A stretch of 64,000 bases of DNA from NCBI GenBank assembly GCA_013289955.1, contig JABCYZ010000024.1:1-64000 (forward strand), given 5' to 3'. Below are positions 36,423-45,400 of the stretch, piece by piece. Each line of letters starts with the position of its first letter. The first letter of the stretch is position 1. The notes beneath the pieces are model-generated. The model was not told the DNA's origin. It made no database searches and saw only the letters and a list, made by a program, of their open reading frames with translations. The translations under genes were made by a program, and so were the position numbers. This DNA comes from Acidobacteriota bacterium. GTDB taxonomy: Bacteria > Acidobacteriota > Terriglobia > Acidiferrales > UBA7541.

Positions 36423-36565
36423 AGGCCGGCGCCTTGCGAGCAAAAAAAACACCCGATCCTCCGACAGCTTTTTCGCCTCTCAAGCGAAGGAGAGCGCAGA
36501 AGGAACTGCCCCGTACAAGCCGAACTGACTCCGGGATGTTGAAATTGGCGGAGGAGCATCATGTC

Positions 36566-37879
36566 CTATGGATTGCTATGGATGTATTGAGTGATCTGAG
36601 TGTTGTCGGCACTGATCTGCTTAAGAAATGCAACCATAGCATTCACAAAATCGCTGGCGTGACCTTGTATGCTGCTCTGAAACTCCGGACGGTTGAGATA
36701 AACCAGGTAACGCCGGATGACGTCCCCTTTAACCTGAGACAGAATTTTCTGGTCCGATATTGGGGTCAGATTCACAATTGCATTGACCAACTCCGGATGA
36801 TGCTGTGCACCGCCTTCGAACGTGGTGATTTGCGTCGCCAGTTTAACGAAGTCTTTGCGTGTCTCGCCGATTCCGCTTCCGCTGGTGCCGACCGCATAGT
36901 AAGCGACCGCCGTGCCTGGAACGAGCGCCCCGTTCTTCATCACCATTCCAGAGGGCGCGCCGTACGAGGTCAAAAACGTTACCTCGGCAAGATCAATTTC
37001 CCAGGGATGCGTGGCCGGGACCAGATTGACCATGACGTGACGATCCAGCTCAGCGGTGTAGATTGCCAGAAAATCTGTCGCTGTCACTTGGGCCGGAGCG
37101 GGTAAGGTCGCATAGTCGGAAGAGTTGCAGCTGGTAAGGACCTTTAGTATAGCCGTAAAAAATGGGCCCGCGTCAGGGGTTGTAGCAGGTTTCAAATACG
37201 CTGCCATTTCCGTCAGATAGTCTCGATCGGAAGGATCCAGGAGCGAACGCCCTGATGCCACAGCATAACTCCTCCCGGACTTCACGTTGGGCTTTTGGTA
37301 TCCAACGTTGTAAAAATAATCCGCCTGATTGATGGTAACCAGTGTTCCTGAGCCGCTTGCCAGCAGGGCCATATCGGCGCTCGCGTCTACCGCGATACTG
37401 GGACTGGCGCTTGGTTTTAGGTTGGAACTGGAGATGAAAGGTTGAATGCCGCCCCGAATAGTCTGCGGCGAGAATGATTTTCCCTGGATTTTCGACATCA
37501 CCGATTGGAAGTCGGCTTGACCATTCTTGAACATGCCGACCACCTGCTGGCTGACCTCCGAATCGAACTGATTTACGTCCGCTACTATCTGGTCCGCGGG
37601 GGCGATCGTCACGGCTTCCCCATAATCGGCTTGGGTTTTGTCGAAGATGCCGCTTCCGCTGGCCTGCATCGCCTGGAGATAGGTTTGCCCTAGAAAACCT
37701 GAAAGGTCGATCGTGCGATCAGCCCCTCGCGGGAGAAGGACCGTTCCTGCTGGAGCATTCGTGCCAAAGGAATGGATGGCTCCGATTAGCAGAAATACAA
37801 ACAACGCAGAACCCGAAATCAGCGACGGACGCAGCGGTTGCTGGTCAGCAGTTTTTCGGCAGTAGATCGCCTTAGACAT
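36566..37879 (-). CDS. Exported hypothetical protein, about 437 aa
   Basis: The product starts MSKAIYCRKTADQQPLRPS and has a hydrophobic signal segment (LISGSALFVFLLIGAIHSFG). The mature part is Ser/Gly/Asn-rich and helical in several blocks, with a tail containing ISDQKILSQVKGDVIRRYLVYLNRPEFQS. No motif for catalysis, metal binding or repeats is recognised. It is flanked by long non-coding sequence and stands alone on this strand. The composition suggests a secreted surface or periplasmic protein. Confidence 0.6.
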   Translation of the reverse strand: MSKAIYCRKTADQQPLRPSLISGSALFVFLLIGAIHSFGTNAPAGTVLLPRGADRTIDLSGFLGQTYLQAMQASGSGIFDKTQADYGEAVTIAPADQIVADVNQFDSEVSQQVVGMFKNGQADFQSVMSKIQGKSFSPQTIRGGIQPFISSSNLKPSASPSIAVDASADMALLASGSGTLVTINQADYFYNVGYQKPNVKSGRSYAVASGRSLLDPSDRDYLTEMAAYLKPATTPDAGPFFTAILKVLTSCNSSDYATLPAPAQVTATDFLAIYTAELDRHVMVNLVPATHPWEIDLAEVTFLTSYGAPSGMVMKNGALVPGTAVAYYAVGTSGSGIGETRKDFVKLATQITTFEGGAQHHPELVNAIVNLTPISDQKILSQVKGDVIRRYLVYLNRPEFQSSIQGHASDFVNAMVAFLKQISADNTQITQYIHSNP

Positions 37880-38050
37880 TGGGACACCTCTCTGAACTTT
37901 CCCTGAATTCTGGTTAACGTGCGTAGTCCGGGCTGGTAAATTAGCAAGATATATATCACAACTTGATCGTCAGTCGCTAGAATCATTCTGTCGTCCAGCA
38001 CTGTGACATGACTCCAGCGCAGCGGGGATCACGATCTCCGCTTCGTGCTG

Positions 38051-38080
38051 TTGACAGCGATTTGTGGGCGAGGGTAGAGT
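38051..38080 (+). promoter_or_regulatory. Sigma-70-like promoter of the Dyp peroxidase
   Basis: A perfect TTGACA (38051-38056) and TAGAGT (38075-38080) are 18 bases apart, about 55 bases before the ATG at 38136. Confidence 0.4.
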
Positions 38081-38135
38081 TTGCCGGATGTCGTGCGAGT
38101 TCCTCACGTTTTAAGTCCTGCCAGGAGGAGATACA

Positions 38136-39101
38136 ATGCAGTTCGATCCGAAGAGTGCGCCCGAAGCGACAGGTGTCGTCACGCAGCCGATTTTGGCGCC
38201 ACTTTCACGCGCGGCGATCTTTCTGGTGGCGACGCTGAAAATCGGGGACGACGCTCGCCGGACGCTGCGGTCCTTCTGCGGAGACCTGGGCGGAATCTTC
38301 CGCGCGGTAGAGTATCGCAACATTGAGGCGGGCCTGTCCTGCATTATGGGGATCGGGTCCAGTGCGTGGGACCGACTGTTTGGACAGCCGCGCCCGGCAG
38401 AGCTTCATCCATTCCGCGAGGTTCATGCCGGAGCGCGACATGCAGTCTCCACGCCGGGCGACTTTCTGTTCCACATCCGCGCGAAGCACATGGATCTGTG
38501 CTTCGAACTTGCCACGCAGATCATGGCGCGCATCGGGAATGCGGTTGATCCGGTGGACGAAGTGCACGGCTTCAAGAATTTCGACGACCGCGATCTCTTT
38601 GGCTTCGTGGACGGGACTGAGAATCCGAGGGGTCGAGCGGTGGCCGAGGCCGCGCTCGTTGGCGAGGAGGATTCCCTGTTCGCCGGCGGAAGCTACGTAA
38701 TGGTGCAGAAATATCTCCACGATATGAATGGATGGAGTGCGCTGTCCACGGAGACGCAGGAAAAAATTATCGGGCGCAAGAAGCTGTCCGACATCGAATT
38801 GGACGAATCGGTCAAGCCGACCTGCTCGCACAGCTCGCTGACGACGATCGAGGAGAACGGCAAAGAGAGGAAGATCCTGCGTGACAACATGCCGTTTGGC
38901 AACGCCGCGCAAGGTGAATTTGGAACGTATTTTATCGGCTACTGCCGAACGCCGCGCACCCTCGAGCAAATGCTCGAGAATATGTTCGTCGGGCGGCCGC
39001 CTGGCAACTACGATCGCCTGCTCGACTTCAGCCGCGCCGTCACTGGACACTTGTTCTTCGCGCCGTCCGCGACTTTTCTGGAAGCGCTGGCGGATGACTA
39101 G
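38136..39101 (+). CDS. Dyp-type heme peroxidase (YfeX-like)
   Basis: The 321-residue protein has the Dyp family signature GFVDGTENPRG with catalytic Asp159. The candidate proximal heme histidine is H232 (CSHSSL). The end ETYF-like segment GTYFIGYCRTPRTLEQMLENMFVG matches the family's C-terminal heme pocket. It lacks a signal peptide or Tat motif, so it is a cytosolic member of the YfeX-like branch rather than the exported EfeB. A ribosome site GGAGG lies before the ATG. Such enzymes use hydrogen peroxide to oxidise dyes and porphyrins. A MarR regulator follows in the same direction 170 bases downstream, which fits redox control. Confidence 0.92.
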   Translation: MQFDPKSAPEATGVVTQPILAPLSRAAIFLVATLKIGDDARRTLRSFCGDLGGIFRAVEYRNIEAGLSCIMGIGSSAWDRLFGQPRPAELHPFREVHAGARHAVSTPGDFLFHIRAKHMDLCFELATQIMARIGNAVDPVDEVHGFKNFDDRDLFGFVDGTENPRGRAVAEAALVGEEDSLFAGGSYVMVQKYLHDMNGWSALSTETQEKIIGRKKLSDIELDESVKPTCSHSSLTTIEENGKERKILRDNMPFGNAAQGEFGTYFIGYCRTPRTLEQMLENMFVGRPPGNYDRLLDFSRAVTGHLFFAPSATFLEALADD

Positions 39102-39103
39102 CG

Positions 39104-39202
39104 TTATATCGGCTGCAGACATTGAAGCGCTGGACTCGCGACGGCCGGTTCCAGCAGCACCGCTGAAAGCGCGATTGTCATCACCAGACCCGTCTTTTTC
39201 AT
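39104..39202 (-). pseudogene. Remnant of an exported protein gene (signal peptide only)
   Basis: On the minus strand GAGGAGAG precedes an ATG at 39202 that opens MKKTGLVMTIALSAVLLEPAVAS, a textbook signal peptide with an AVA-S cleavage site. After about ten more residues the frame stops, next to the end of the peroxidase gene. The export start, the good ribosome site and the divergence from a MarR gene suggest that a MarR-controlled secreted protein once lay here and lost its 3' part. Confidence 0.4.
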
Positions 39203-39232
39203 GATACGCTCTCCTCGTAGCCATCCTATTAT

Positions 39233-39245
39233 TTAGTATAGCTAA
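39233..39245. promoter_or_regulatory. TTAG-TATAG-CTAA inverted repeat (candidate MarR operator)
   Basis: TTAG (39233-39236) and CTAA (39242-39245) form a palindrome around TATAG. It lies 25 bases before the MarR ATG and 30 bases before the divergent signal-peptide frame, with ATTT and AAAT flanking outward. MarR proteins typically autoregulate through such short AT-rich sites. Confidence 0.4.
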
Positions 39246-39270
39246 CAAATAGTCTACCTAAGGATCTGGC

Positions 39271-39696
39271 ATGCCAAGCGAGGTCTCCTTAAGAGTCGCC
39301 GCGGCTGACGCCCTGCATTCCGGCGCGATACGCCTGCTTCGGCTCGTCCGGGCGGAAGATGCCCAGGCAGGCATCGGCCCGGCGCAGCTTTCCGCCCTTT
39401 CCGTCCTGGTCTTCCTCGGCGAAAAAACCGTTGGCGAACTTGCGGGTCTCGAACAGGTTCGACCACCCACCATGAGCAGGGTGGTCGAAGGCCTGGTACA
39501 GCGCAGGCTCGTCCAACGTGTCAGTTCGCCAGGGGATCGCAGAGCGGTTCGCATCACCGCTACACCATCTGGTCGCAAGCTCCTGCTGGCCGGAAAGACT
39601 CGCCGGGTCCGGGCGCTCGCGAAGCGGTTCGAAAGATTTACCAGAGACGAAGTGGAGACACTCCAGGCGGCGGCCGAACTCATGGCGCGTCTTTGA
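39271..39696 (+). CDS. MarR-family transcriptional regulator
   Basis: The 141-residue protein has the winged-helix layout of MarR: N-terminal dimer helix, then SALSVLVFLGEKTVGELAGLEQVRPPTMSRVVEGLVQRRLVQRVSSPGDRRAVRITATPSGRKLL, where the recognition helix, the DxR wing (GDRRAVRI) and the TPSG turn are all present. A C-terminal coiled helix completes the dimer interface. It lies 170 bases after the Dyp peroxidase, and a palindrome overlaps its likely promoter. The effector is unknown; oxidants or phenolic compounds are typical for the family. Confidence 0.9.
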   Translation: MPSEVSLRVAAADALHSGAIRLLRLVRAEDAQAGIGPAQLSALSVLVFLGEKTVGELAGLEQVRPPTMSRVVEGLVQRRLVQRVSSPGDRRAVRITATPSGRKLLLAGKTRRVRALAKRFERFTRDEVETLQAAAELMARL

Positions 39697-40020
39697 AGAA
39701 GCTGGTGTGACCAGGACGAGGGACCGGCTGGCCGCGTGTAATTCGCCTGCTTCTTACCGGACACTCTAGTAACGATTATTCCCCCGAAGTTAATGCCGAA
39801 AGGCGGGAGAACGCAGTGGTCGTGGAGTGTGCCCGCACGGCTTAGACCGCAGAAGCAAAATGATCTTGTACTACGGTTCGACGTAGTGCGAGGCCGACCC
39901 CCGCGCCGCGGGTAGATTCAGCAGGATCGGCAGTTTTGTGGCCGGTTCACCCGCGCTCGAGCAAGCCTCTGCGTCCAGTAAGGCTCCCAGCGAATGGTGC
40001 GATGGTTTCCAAAAAAACTA
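39697..40020. other. Intergenic region with small hairpin
   Basis: No convincing gene. ACTACG (39870-39875) and CGTAGT (39882-39887) form a 6-bp hairpin. The right end leads into the GGTACC operator at 40021-40042. Confidence 0.35.
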
Positions 40021-40042
40021 GGTACCATGGTATATTGGTACC
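40021..40042. promoter_or_regulatory. Compound GGTACC / TACCATGGTA palindrome
   Basis: The 22 bases hold two GGTACC sites (40021-40026 and 40037-40042) with the perfect palindrome TACCATGGTA (40023-40032) overlapping the left one. TATATT at 40031-40036 may be the -10 box, so a bound regulator would cover the promoter of the DoxX operon. Confidence 0.5.
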
Positions 40043-40062
40043 AGAATGATGGAGGAGAGCCG

Positions 40063-40152
40063 ATGATGGAACGCGTCAAGGAATTAGGAAGGTTCTGCCG
40101 CCTCGAGTTGCAGCTGGGCCTGATGCAATCGAACCCATGGATGACTCCCTGA
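40063..40152 (+). CDS. Possible 29-aa leader peptide
   Basis: An ATGATG at 40063 preceded by GGAGGAGA opens a 29-residue frame that ends just before the ribosome site of the DoxX-like gene (AAGGAG). Its position between operator and first gene suits a translated leader. The sequence (ERVKELGRFCRLELQLGL) has no homopolymer attenuator codons. Confidence 0.3.
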   Translation: MMERVKELGRFCRLELQLGLMQSNPWMTP

Positions 40153-40171
40153 AGAAGGAGAAGACTGCCAA

Positions 40172-40540
40172 ATGAATCAGCGACTCAAGAAGTTTGCCAT
40201 TCCCGGATTGCGGTGGACCGTGGGCGTGGTCGTATTATTGGAATCCATTCACTTTACACTTTCACCTTCTGCAGGCCGGGAACTCGCCAAAGCTGGTCTG
40301 CCTCATTGGATCCGTCCGGCGCTCGGCGGTAGTGAAGCTATAGCCGCACTTTTATTCCTGGTGCCTGCGGCAAATTCGATTGGCGGCTATTTGCTTCTTA
40401 TTGTCTTTACGATCGCTGTAGCCATTCACTTTCTCCTCGGCGAATCTAACGTTGGCGCTATTTTTGTCTACGGCATGGCCGTCGTTGTCTGCACGAGCCA
40501 CCGTAATAACGCAGCACTGGAGTCCTCCCATGACCGATGA
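40172..40540 (+). CDS. DoxX-like membrane protein, four helices
   Basis: The 122-residue protein has four hydrophobic helices (GLRWTVGVVVLLESIHF, GGSEAIAALLFLV, GGYLLLIVFTIAVAIHFLL, VGAIFVYGMAVVVC). The arrangement, with an SIHF/SAGRELAKAG loop after helix one, matches small DoxX/DoxD-type quinone- or redox-linked membrane proteins. It follows AAGGAG at 40155. The stop overlaps the next gene by 11 bases, so both are translated from one message under the palindromic operator at 40021-40042. Confidence 0.65.
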   Translation: MNQRLKKFAIPGLRWTVGVVVLLESIHFTLSPSAGRELAKAGLPHWIRPALGGSEAIAALLFLVPAANSIGGYLLLIVFTIAVAIHFLLGESNVGAIFVYGMAVVVCTSHRNNAALESSHDR

Positions 40541-40931
40541 GGAGTTCATCGCCAATTTCGAGGATGGTAGCCTGGGTATTGAGCTCTTTCACCACTCGGA
40601 CCATGTGAGAGTGGCCTTCCTGTACTTGTGCAGCTACCCGGCCCTCGAAGCCCTCGAACGCTTTTCCACCTCGCTGGTTAGGTTCGCGGCAACCCACGGC
40701 AAACCGGGGCTTTACCACGAGACCATCACTTGGGCTTTTATGTTTTTGATTCGTGAGCGAATAGCCCGGGCGGGACACCAACAAACCTGGAGCGAATTCG
40801 CGGCTTGTAACGGAGACCTATTGAGCTGGAAAGAAAATATTCTGAAAAAATACTACCGCGACGAAACACTGCACTCCGATCTCGCGAGAAACACCTTTCT
40901 CTTTCCGGATAAGATCAGTACCCAGCCTTGA
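40530..40931 (+). CDS. Conserved hypothetical protein, about 133 aa
   Basis: The ATG at 40530 overlaps the end of the DoxX-like gene. The protein reads MTDEEFIANFEDGSLGIELFHHSDHVRVAFLYL..ALERFSTSLVRFAATHGKPGLYHETITWAFMFLIRERIA, with repeated histidines, Trp and Asp that look conserved, and ends SDLARNTFLFPDK. It resembles a widespread cytosolic family of about 130-150 residues of unknown function with the pattern 'FHHxDHvrlA' and 'KxGLYHETITWA'. The DHxxxA and HET histidines could bind a metal. Longer upstream starts would overlap most of DoxX and are rejected. Confidence 0.7.
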   Translation: MTDEEFIANFEDGSLGIELFHHSDHVRVAFLYLCSYPALEALERFSTSLVRFAATHGKPGLYHETITWAFMFLIRERIARAGHQQTWSEFAACNGDLLSWKENILKKYYRDETLHSDLARNTFLFPDKISTQP

Positions 40932-41059
40932 TGATGCCAATGGAAGATGGTACGTGGATGCGTTTCTGGAGAGTTCCCTGTGATTCAGGAACGACCACCA
41001 ATGGTATCGGAAATGCTGCATCACGTGCATAATCAGACGACCGCCATCCTTATGTGGCC

Positions 41060-41088
41060 TTGACTGAGTAGGTTCCGCAGTGTGTAAT
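41060..41088 (+). promoter_or_regulatory. Sigma-70-like promoter of the MBL gene
   Basis: TTGACT (41060-41065) and TGTAAT (41083-41088) are 17 bases apart, 60 bases before the ATG at 41148. Spacing is optimal and each box has one mismatch. Confidence 0.5.
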
Positions 41089-41147
41089 TCGCTTGCCGGG
41101 CTCCCTCGACCGCAAAGGGTCACTACGTCAACCCAAGGGAGGACAAA

Positions 41148-42080
41148 ATGACAGCCGATAATCGGGTGTTTTCCTGTTCCGCAGCGCTCCTGCTTCTCAT
41201 CGAGTGTGCCGCGACAATATCCGCCCCTCCCATGGCGCGCGCCGCTCCTGGCAATGCGCAGATCACTGTTCTCTACGATGCCTTCGGCAAAGTATCCACG
41301 ATGCAGAAGGACTGGGGCTATTCTGCGCTTGTCGAATACAGCGGAAAACGGATTTTGTTCGACACCGGCAACAACCCTGAGATCCTTGCGCAGAACGCGA
41401 AAGCCAAGGGGGTCGACTTGACGAAGCTGGACTTCGTTGTGATGTCGCACCGACACGGCGATCACATGGGAGGACTGACCTACCTGTTGAAGGTGAACCC
41501 CACGGTCAAGATTTACGCTCCTAAGGAGGGGTTCGGGGTTTACGGTGCCGACCTACCCAGCAGTTTTTATCGCAAGGACGCGTCTCTCCCTCCCGAACAG
41601 CGCTACTACGACGGTGGGCCGCCAGAAATCATGCGATTTGGATCAGCTTGGCCCGGAGCCAACTTTCAGCTTGTCGACAAGAATATCGAGATAACCCCCG
41701 ATATCCATCTGATCGCACTGGTGTCCGATAAACCGGGAACCCTGGAATTGCGTGAGCTGTCGCTCGCCATCCATACGCCGGACGGCATGGTGATCGTAGT
41801 AGGCTGTTCGCATCCGGGTGTTGACAAGATCGTGGAAGCGGCCGGGACAATCAACCCACGAATCCGCCTGATCGTCGGCGGCTTTCACCTCGTTGTGACG
41901 AGCGACCCGGAAATCGAGAATATCGTTACGGCCCTGCGCGATAGATTCAAAGTAGAATATGTCGCGCCTGGCCACTGCACCGGCGAGCCCGCTTTTACCG
42001 CGCTGAAGAAGGCGTTCGGCGATCGGTATCTTTACGCTGGACTCGGTACAACATTGGCGCCGACGGCTTCGCAGAAGTAA
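41148..42080 (+). CDS. Exported metallo-beta-lactamase-fold hydrolase (DHPS-like)
   Basis: The 310-residue protein begins with a signal peptide (CSAALLLLIECAATISAPPMARA). The MBL fold follows: an ALVEYSGKRILFDTGNNPEIL strand block, then the metal motif HRHGDHMGG, and a later strand MVIVVGCSHPGVDKIVEA with a metal histidine, plus VGGFHLV and APGHCTGEPAF. This is the COG1237 branch, related to 7,8-dihydropterin-6-methyl-4-aminobenzene-5'-phosphate synthases and other MBL hydrolases, but exported. The substrate is unknown. A GGGAGG ribosome site and a good promoter precede it. It is monocistronic. Confidence 0.88.
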   Translation: MTADNRVFSCSAALLLLIECAATISAPPMARAAPGNAQITVLYDAFGKVSTMQKDWGYSALVEYSGKRILFDTGNNPEILAQNAKAKGVDLTKLDFVVMSHRHGDHMGGLTYLLKVNPTVKIYAPKEGFGVYGADLPSSFYRKDASLPPEQRYYDGGPPEIMRFGSAWPGANFQLVDKNIEITPDIHLIALVSDKPGTLELRELSLAIHTPDGMVIVVGCSHPGVDKIVEAAGTINPRIRLIVGGFHLVVTSDPEIENIVTALRDRFKVEYVAPGHCTGEPAFTALKKAFGDRYLYAGLGTTLAPTASQK

Positions 42081-42461
42081 TTGTGGATTCCCGTCTCGCC
42101 AATTGCTGCGTCTATAAGGCCCCTTGCGGCCAAGGATGCTGCTCAGAGCTAAAACTTCTGTGATAGATTCTGTGGAAGATATTGACACTTTTATGCAGCC
42201 GTATTAGCGTGTCCTGCACGATCGTCGTGAATGAACAGTATCTCTCTCCCACATTCACGGGCCGTGACCCGGCCTTCGCAGGATGTTTGACGTGTGTGCG
42301 AAAGCTGGAAGCAGGGACTAAAGAATCGTAGCCAGATCGGAAACTCGCCAACAACGCCAGACAAGAACAAAACGCCGCCGAACTAGAACGGCGGGAATAA
42401 GTGAATCGGCCCCTCGCACACCCAGTCAGACGAAGAAAGCCTTGGAGGAAAGGATAGCGCC
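42081..42461. other. Intergenic region, nothing assigned
   Basis: No protein-like frame on either strand. A TTGACA (42182-42187) and an IR CCGCCG/CGGCGG near 42373-42394 are present, but no matched -10 box or T run was found. Confidence 0.35.
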
Positions 42462-45400
42462 ATGGACGAACGAGAGACGAAGGATAGTCAGGTCGATTGT
42501 TCGAACCAGGCGGAAACCGCTCCTGTAAATTTCGTGTCGGTGCTGTGGGAAGAGCTGCATGAGATTCGGAAGCTGCGGGGCCGGCGCGAATGGAACAAGA
42601 AAGACCTTTTCACGGCGCACCCGGCCGAAGTGAAAGAGCACCGAGCTGAGGAAGAAGCCGGAAAGCTGCCGAAACAACCAGATGACGATCACGTCTTCAA
42701 AACCGCGCACCGGGAAGAACTTGTCGGGCTGGCGTTTTCCGGCGGCGGGATTCGCAGCGCTACGTTCAATCTGGGGGTGCTGCAAGGGTTCGCAAAGCAC
42801 GGCCTGCTGCCGATGTTTGATTATCTCTCGACAGTGTCTGGTGGAGGGTATATCGGGGGATGGCTGGAAAGCTGGATCTATCGCGCGCGGACGATTGAAG
42901 GCGACAGCGAAGACGCAAAAAAGGCGCGTGACGAAGCCGAGAAAGTGGCCCGTTGCGCCACGCCGTCACCGATCGACAGCTCGCCGATCCGCCGCGTGCA
43001 GGAATGCCTGAAGCCGGACCGCTCGAACAAAATCGAGCACGGCGAACCGCAGGCGATCCGCTTTTTGCGGGAGTACAGCAACTATCTCACGCCGCGCATG
43101 GGTTTTCTCGGCGCAGATGCGTGGACTGCGGTGGCGATTTACCTGCGCAATTTAATTCTGACCCAGACGATCCTGATCTTGTTTTTAGCTTTCCTTCTGC
43201 TGGTTCCCTATCTCGCGGTGTATCTGACGCAGCGGCTTGAGTACCTTGCCTGCGCCGGCCTGCGGTACTCGGCGGTGATTGCCGCTGGCGCGCTGGCGTT
43301 CCTGGCGTTTTTTGGCGTCGCGGGAAACATGCAGCACCTGACGGGCAAGGACCAGACCGGCGAGTTCCCACCCAGCGCGCGACAAGGTTGGGTGCTGATT
43401 TATGTTGCGGCGCCTCTATTCTTGGCCGCCTGGTGCATTTCGGCCTGGGTAAGTTATCAGTATTTCGCGTCTCGAAGCGATGCGCTGGACGACTGGTTGC
43501 GGTGGGCAGCCGTGGGGGCGATCGGATTCTGGGTCGTTTGGCTGCCGGTCGCGTTTTGGGGGATTCAGCGGCCCTCAGAGAACAAGGAGCTCTGGAATGC
43601 GACGCGCACGCGCTTCATCTCAAGCCTTTGTTCGATTCCCTCGGGCGCCGTGGGCGGATTGTTGCTGTGGGTGCTGGCGGATAAGGTGTTGAAAGTGTGG
43701 GCCACGCTGAACGGGCGAATCTGGCACGTGGTGAGTTTTGGGGCCCCGCTGGTGGTGGTGATCTTTCTCCTTGTGGTGACGCTGCAACTGGGCTTGATGG
43801 GCATGCTCACTCCGGACCCGCGACGGGAGTGGTGGGGCAGGCTGGGAGGGTTGATGTTGTTGATCAGTATTCTATGGCCCGCCCTCTTCTCGCTGGCTAT
43901 TTACTCGCCATTGGGCGTGATGTGGTCGAAAAGGCTGTTGACGTACGGCAGCGCGGTGTGGGTGCTGAACACCTTGACGGGCGTGTTGGGGGGAAAGAAT
44001 AGCAAGACCGGTTCCCTGGAGTCTCCTACGTGGAAAGACACTGCGCTTTCCGTGACGCCGTATGTCTTCATCCTCGGGCTGGCGGCCGGCCTGGCTACGC
44101 TGCTGGAGATCGCGTTGGGGAAGATCAATTGTCCGGAGGCGTTGGCTGCATTTTTGAAAGGCAGCGAAATGCCGCAGAAGGTTACGGGCTGGATTATTTC
44201 GTTGAACTGGTCCGGAGTCCGTGATGGCGCTGCGTATGCGCAGGGACTGGCGACGCCAGTACCCGCCGCCGGGCCAGCAAGCCATCCGGCGTTTGTGGCG
44301 GCACATTGGAACAATCTATACGAAATCCTGAATATCAACCTTGTGGCCTATGCCGCGATCGTGGCGGTAGCATGCCTGCTGTTGGCGTGGCGCGTGGATT
44401 TGAACGACTTCTCGATGAATCTGTTTTACCGGAACCGGCTGGTGCGCTGCTATCTGGGAGCTTCGCATCGCAGCAGGAAACCGAATCCGTTTTCGGGATT
44501 CGATCCAGACGACGATTTGCTGGTGAGCGCCTTGCAAGATCGGCATGGCTACGGCGGCCCGTTCCCGATTGTGAATGCTGCACTCAACCTGGTCACAGGA
44601 CAGAACCTGGCCTGGCAGGAGCGCAAAGCTGAATCGTTCGTGTTCACTCCGCTGAGGTGCGGGTTCGATACATGGCTGGAACGATTGGATCTGGAAGCGG
44701 AAGCGAAAGACATGGTCGGCGGAGACATCGAGAAGTATGGGTATCGTCCCGCCGCATGCTGCCTCCATCCAAACAGATTTTACAAGCCGGGCGGATACCG
44801 GCTGGGTGCGGCGATTTCGATCTCCGGAGCGGCCGCGAGTCCGAACATGGGGTACCACTCGTCACCCTCGCTGGCGTTTCTGATGACGTTTTTCAATGTG
44901 CGGCTGGGCTATTGGGCGGGCAATCCGCGCCACAAAAGCGCGTGGCAGAATGCCGGGCCGCATATCGGCTTGTTCCGGCTGATTGCGGAACTGTTTGGCC
45001 AGTCGGATGACGAAGCGCGCTACGTTTATCTTTCCGACGGCGGACACTTCGAAAACCTGGGGCTGTACGAGCTCGTGAAGCGCCGCTGCAAATATATCGT
45101 GGTGTGCGATGCGGACGCCGATGGCGACTATACTTTCGGCGACCTGGGAGGCGCGATTCGCAAATGCCGCGAAGACATCGGAGTGGAGATTACGCTGACG
45201 ACCGATAGTTTGCAGCCAGGGAAAGCGGCGAGCGGCGGCGATGACGAGGACGCGAAGGCAGCTTCGGCGGATGAAAGGTTCAGCGAAGCGCATTGGGCGA
45301 TCGGAAAAGTGCACTACCGTCTCGTGGATCCCGGCGCAGAGGACGGTATTCTCGTGTACTTGAAGACGTCGCTGACCGGCGACGAACCGGCCGACGTTCT

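Noticed and set aside
38205..39248. 347-codon minus-strand frame opposite the Dyp peroxidase
   Set aside because: The opposite strand carries clear peroxidase motifs; this frame has none.
42182..42210. TTGACA promoter before the patatin gene
   Set aside because: The only AT-rich -10 candidates are at 14 bases or lack similarity, so the pair is not acceptable.
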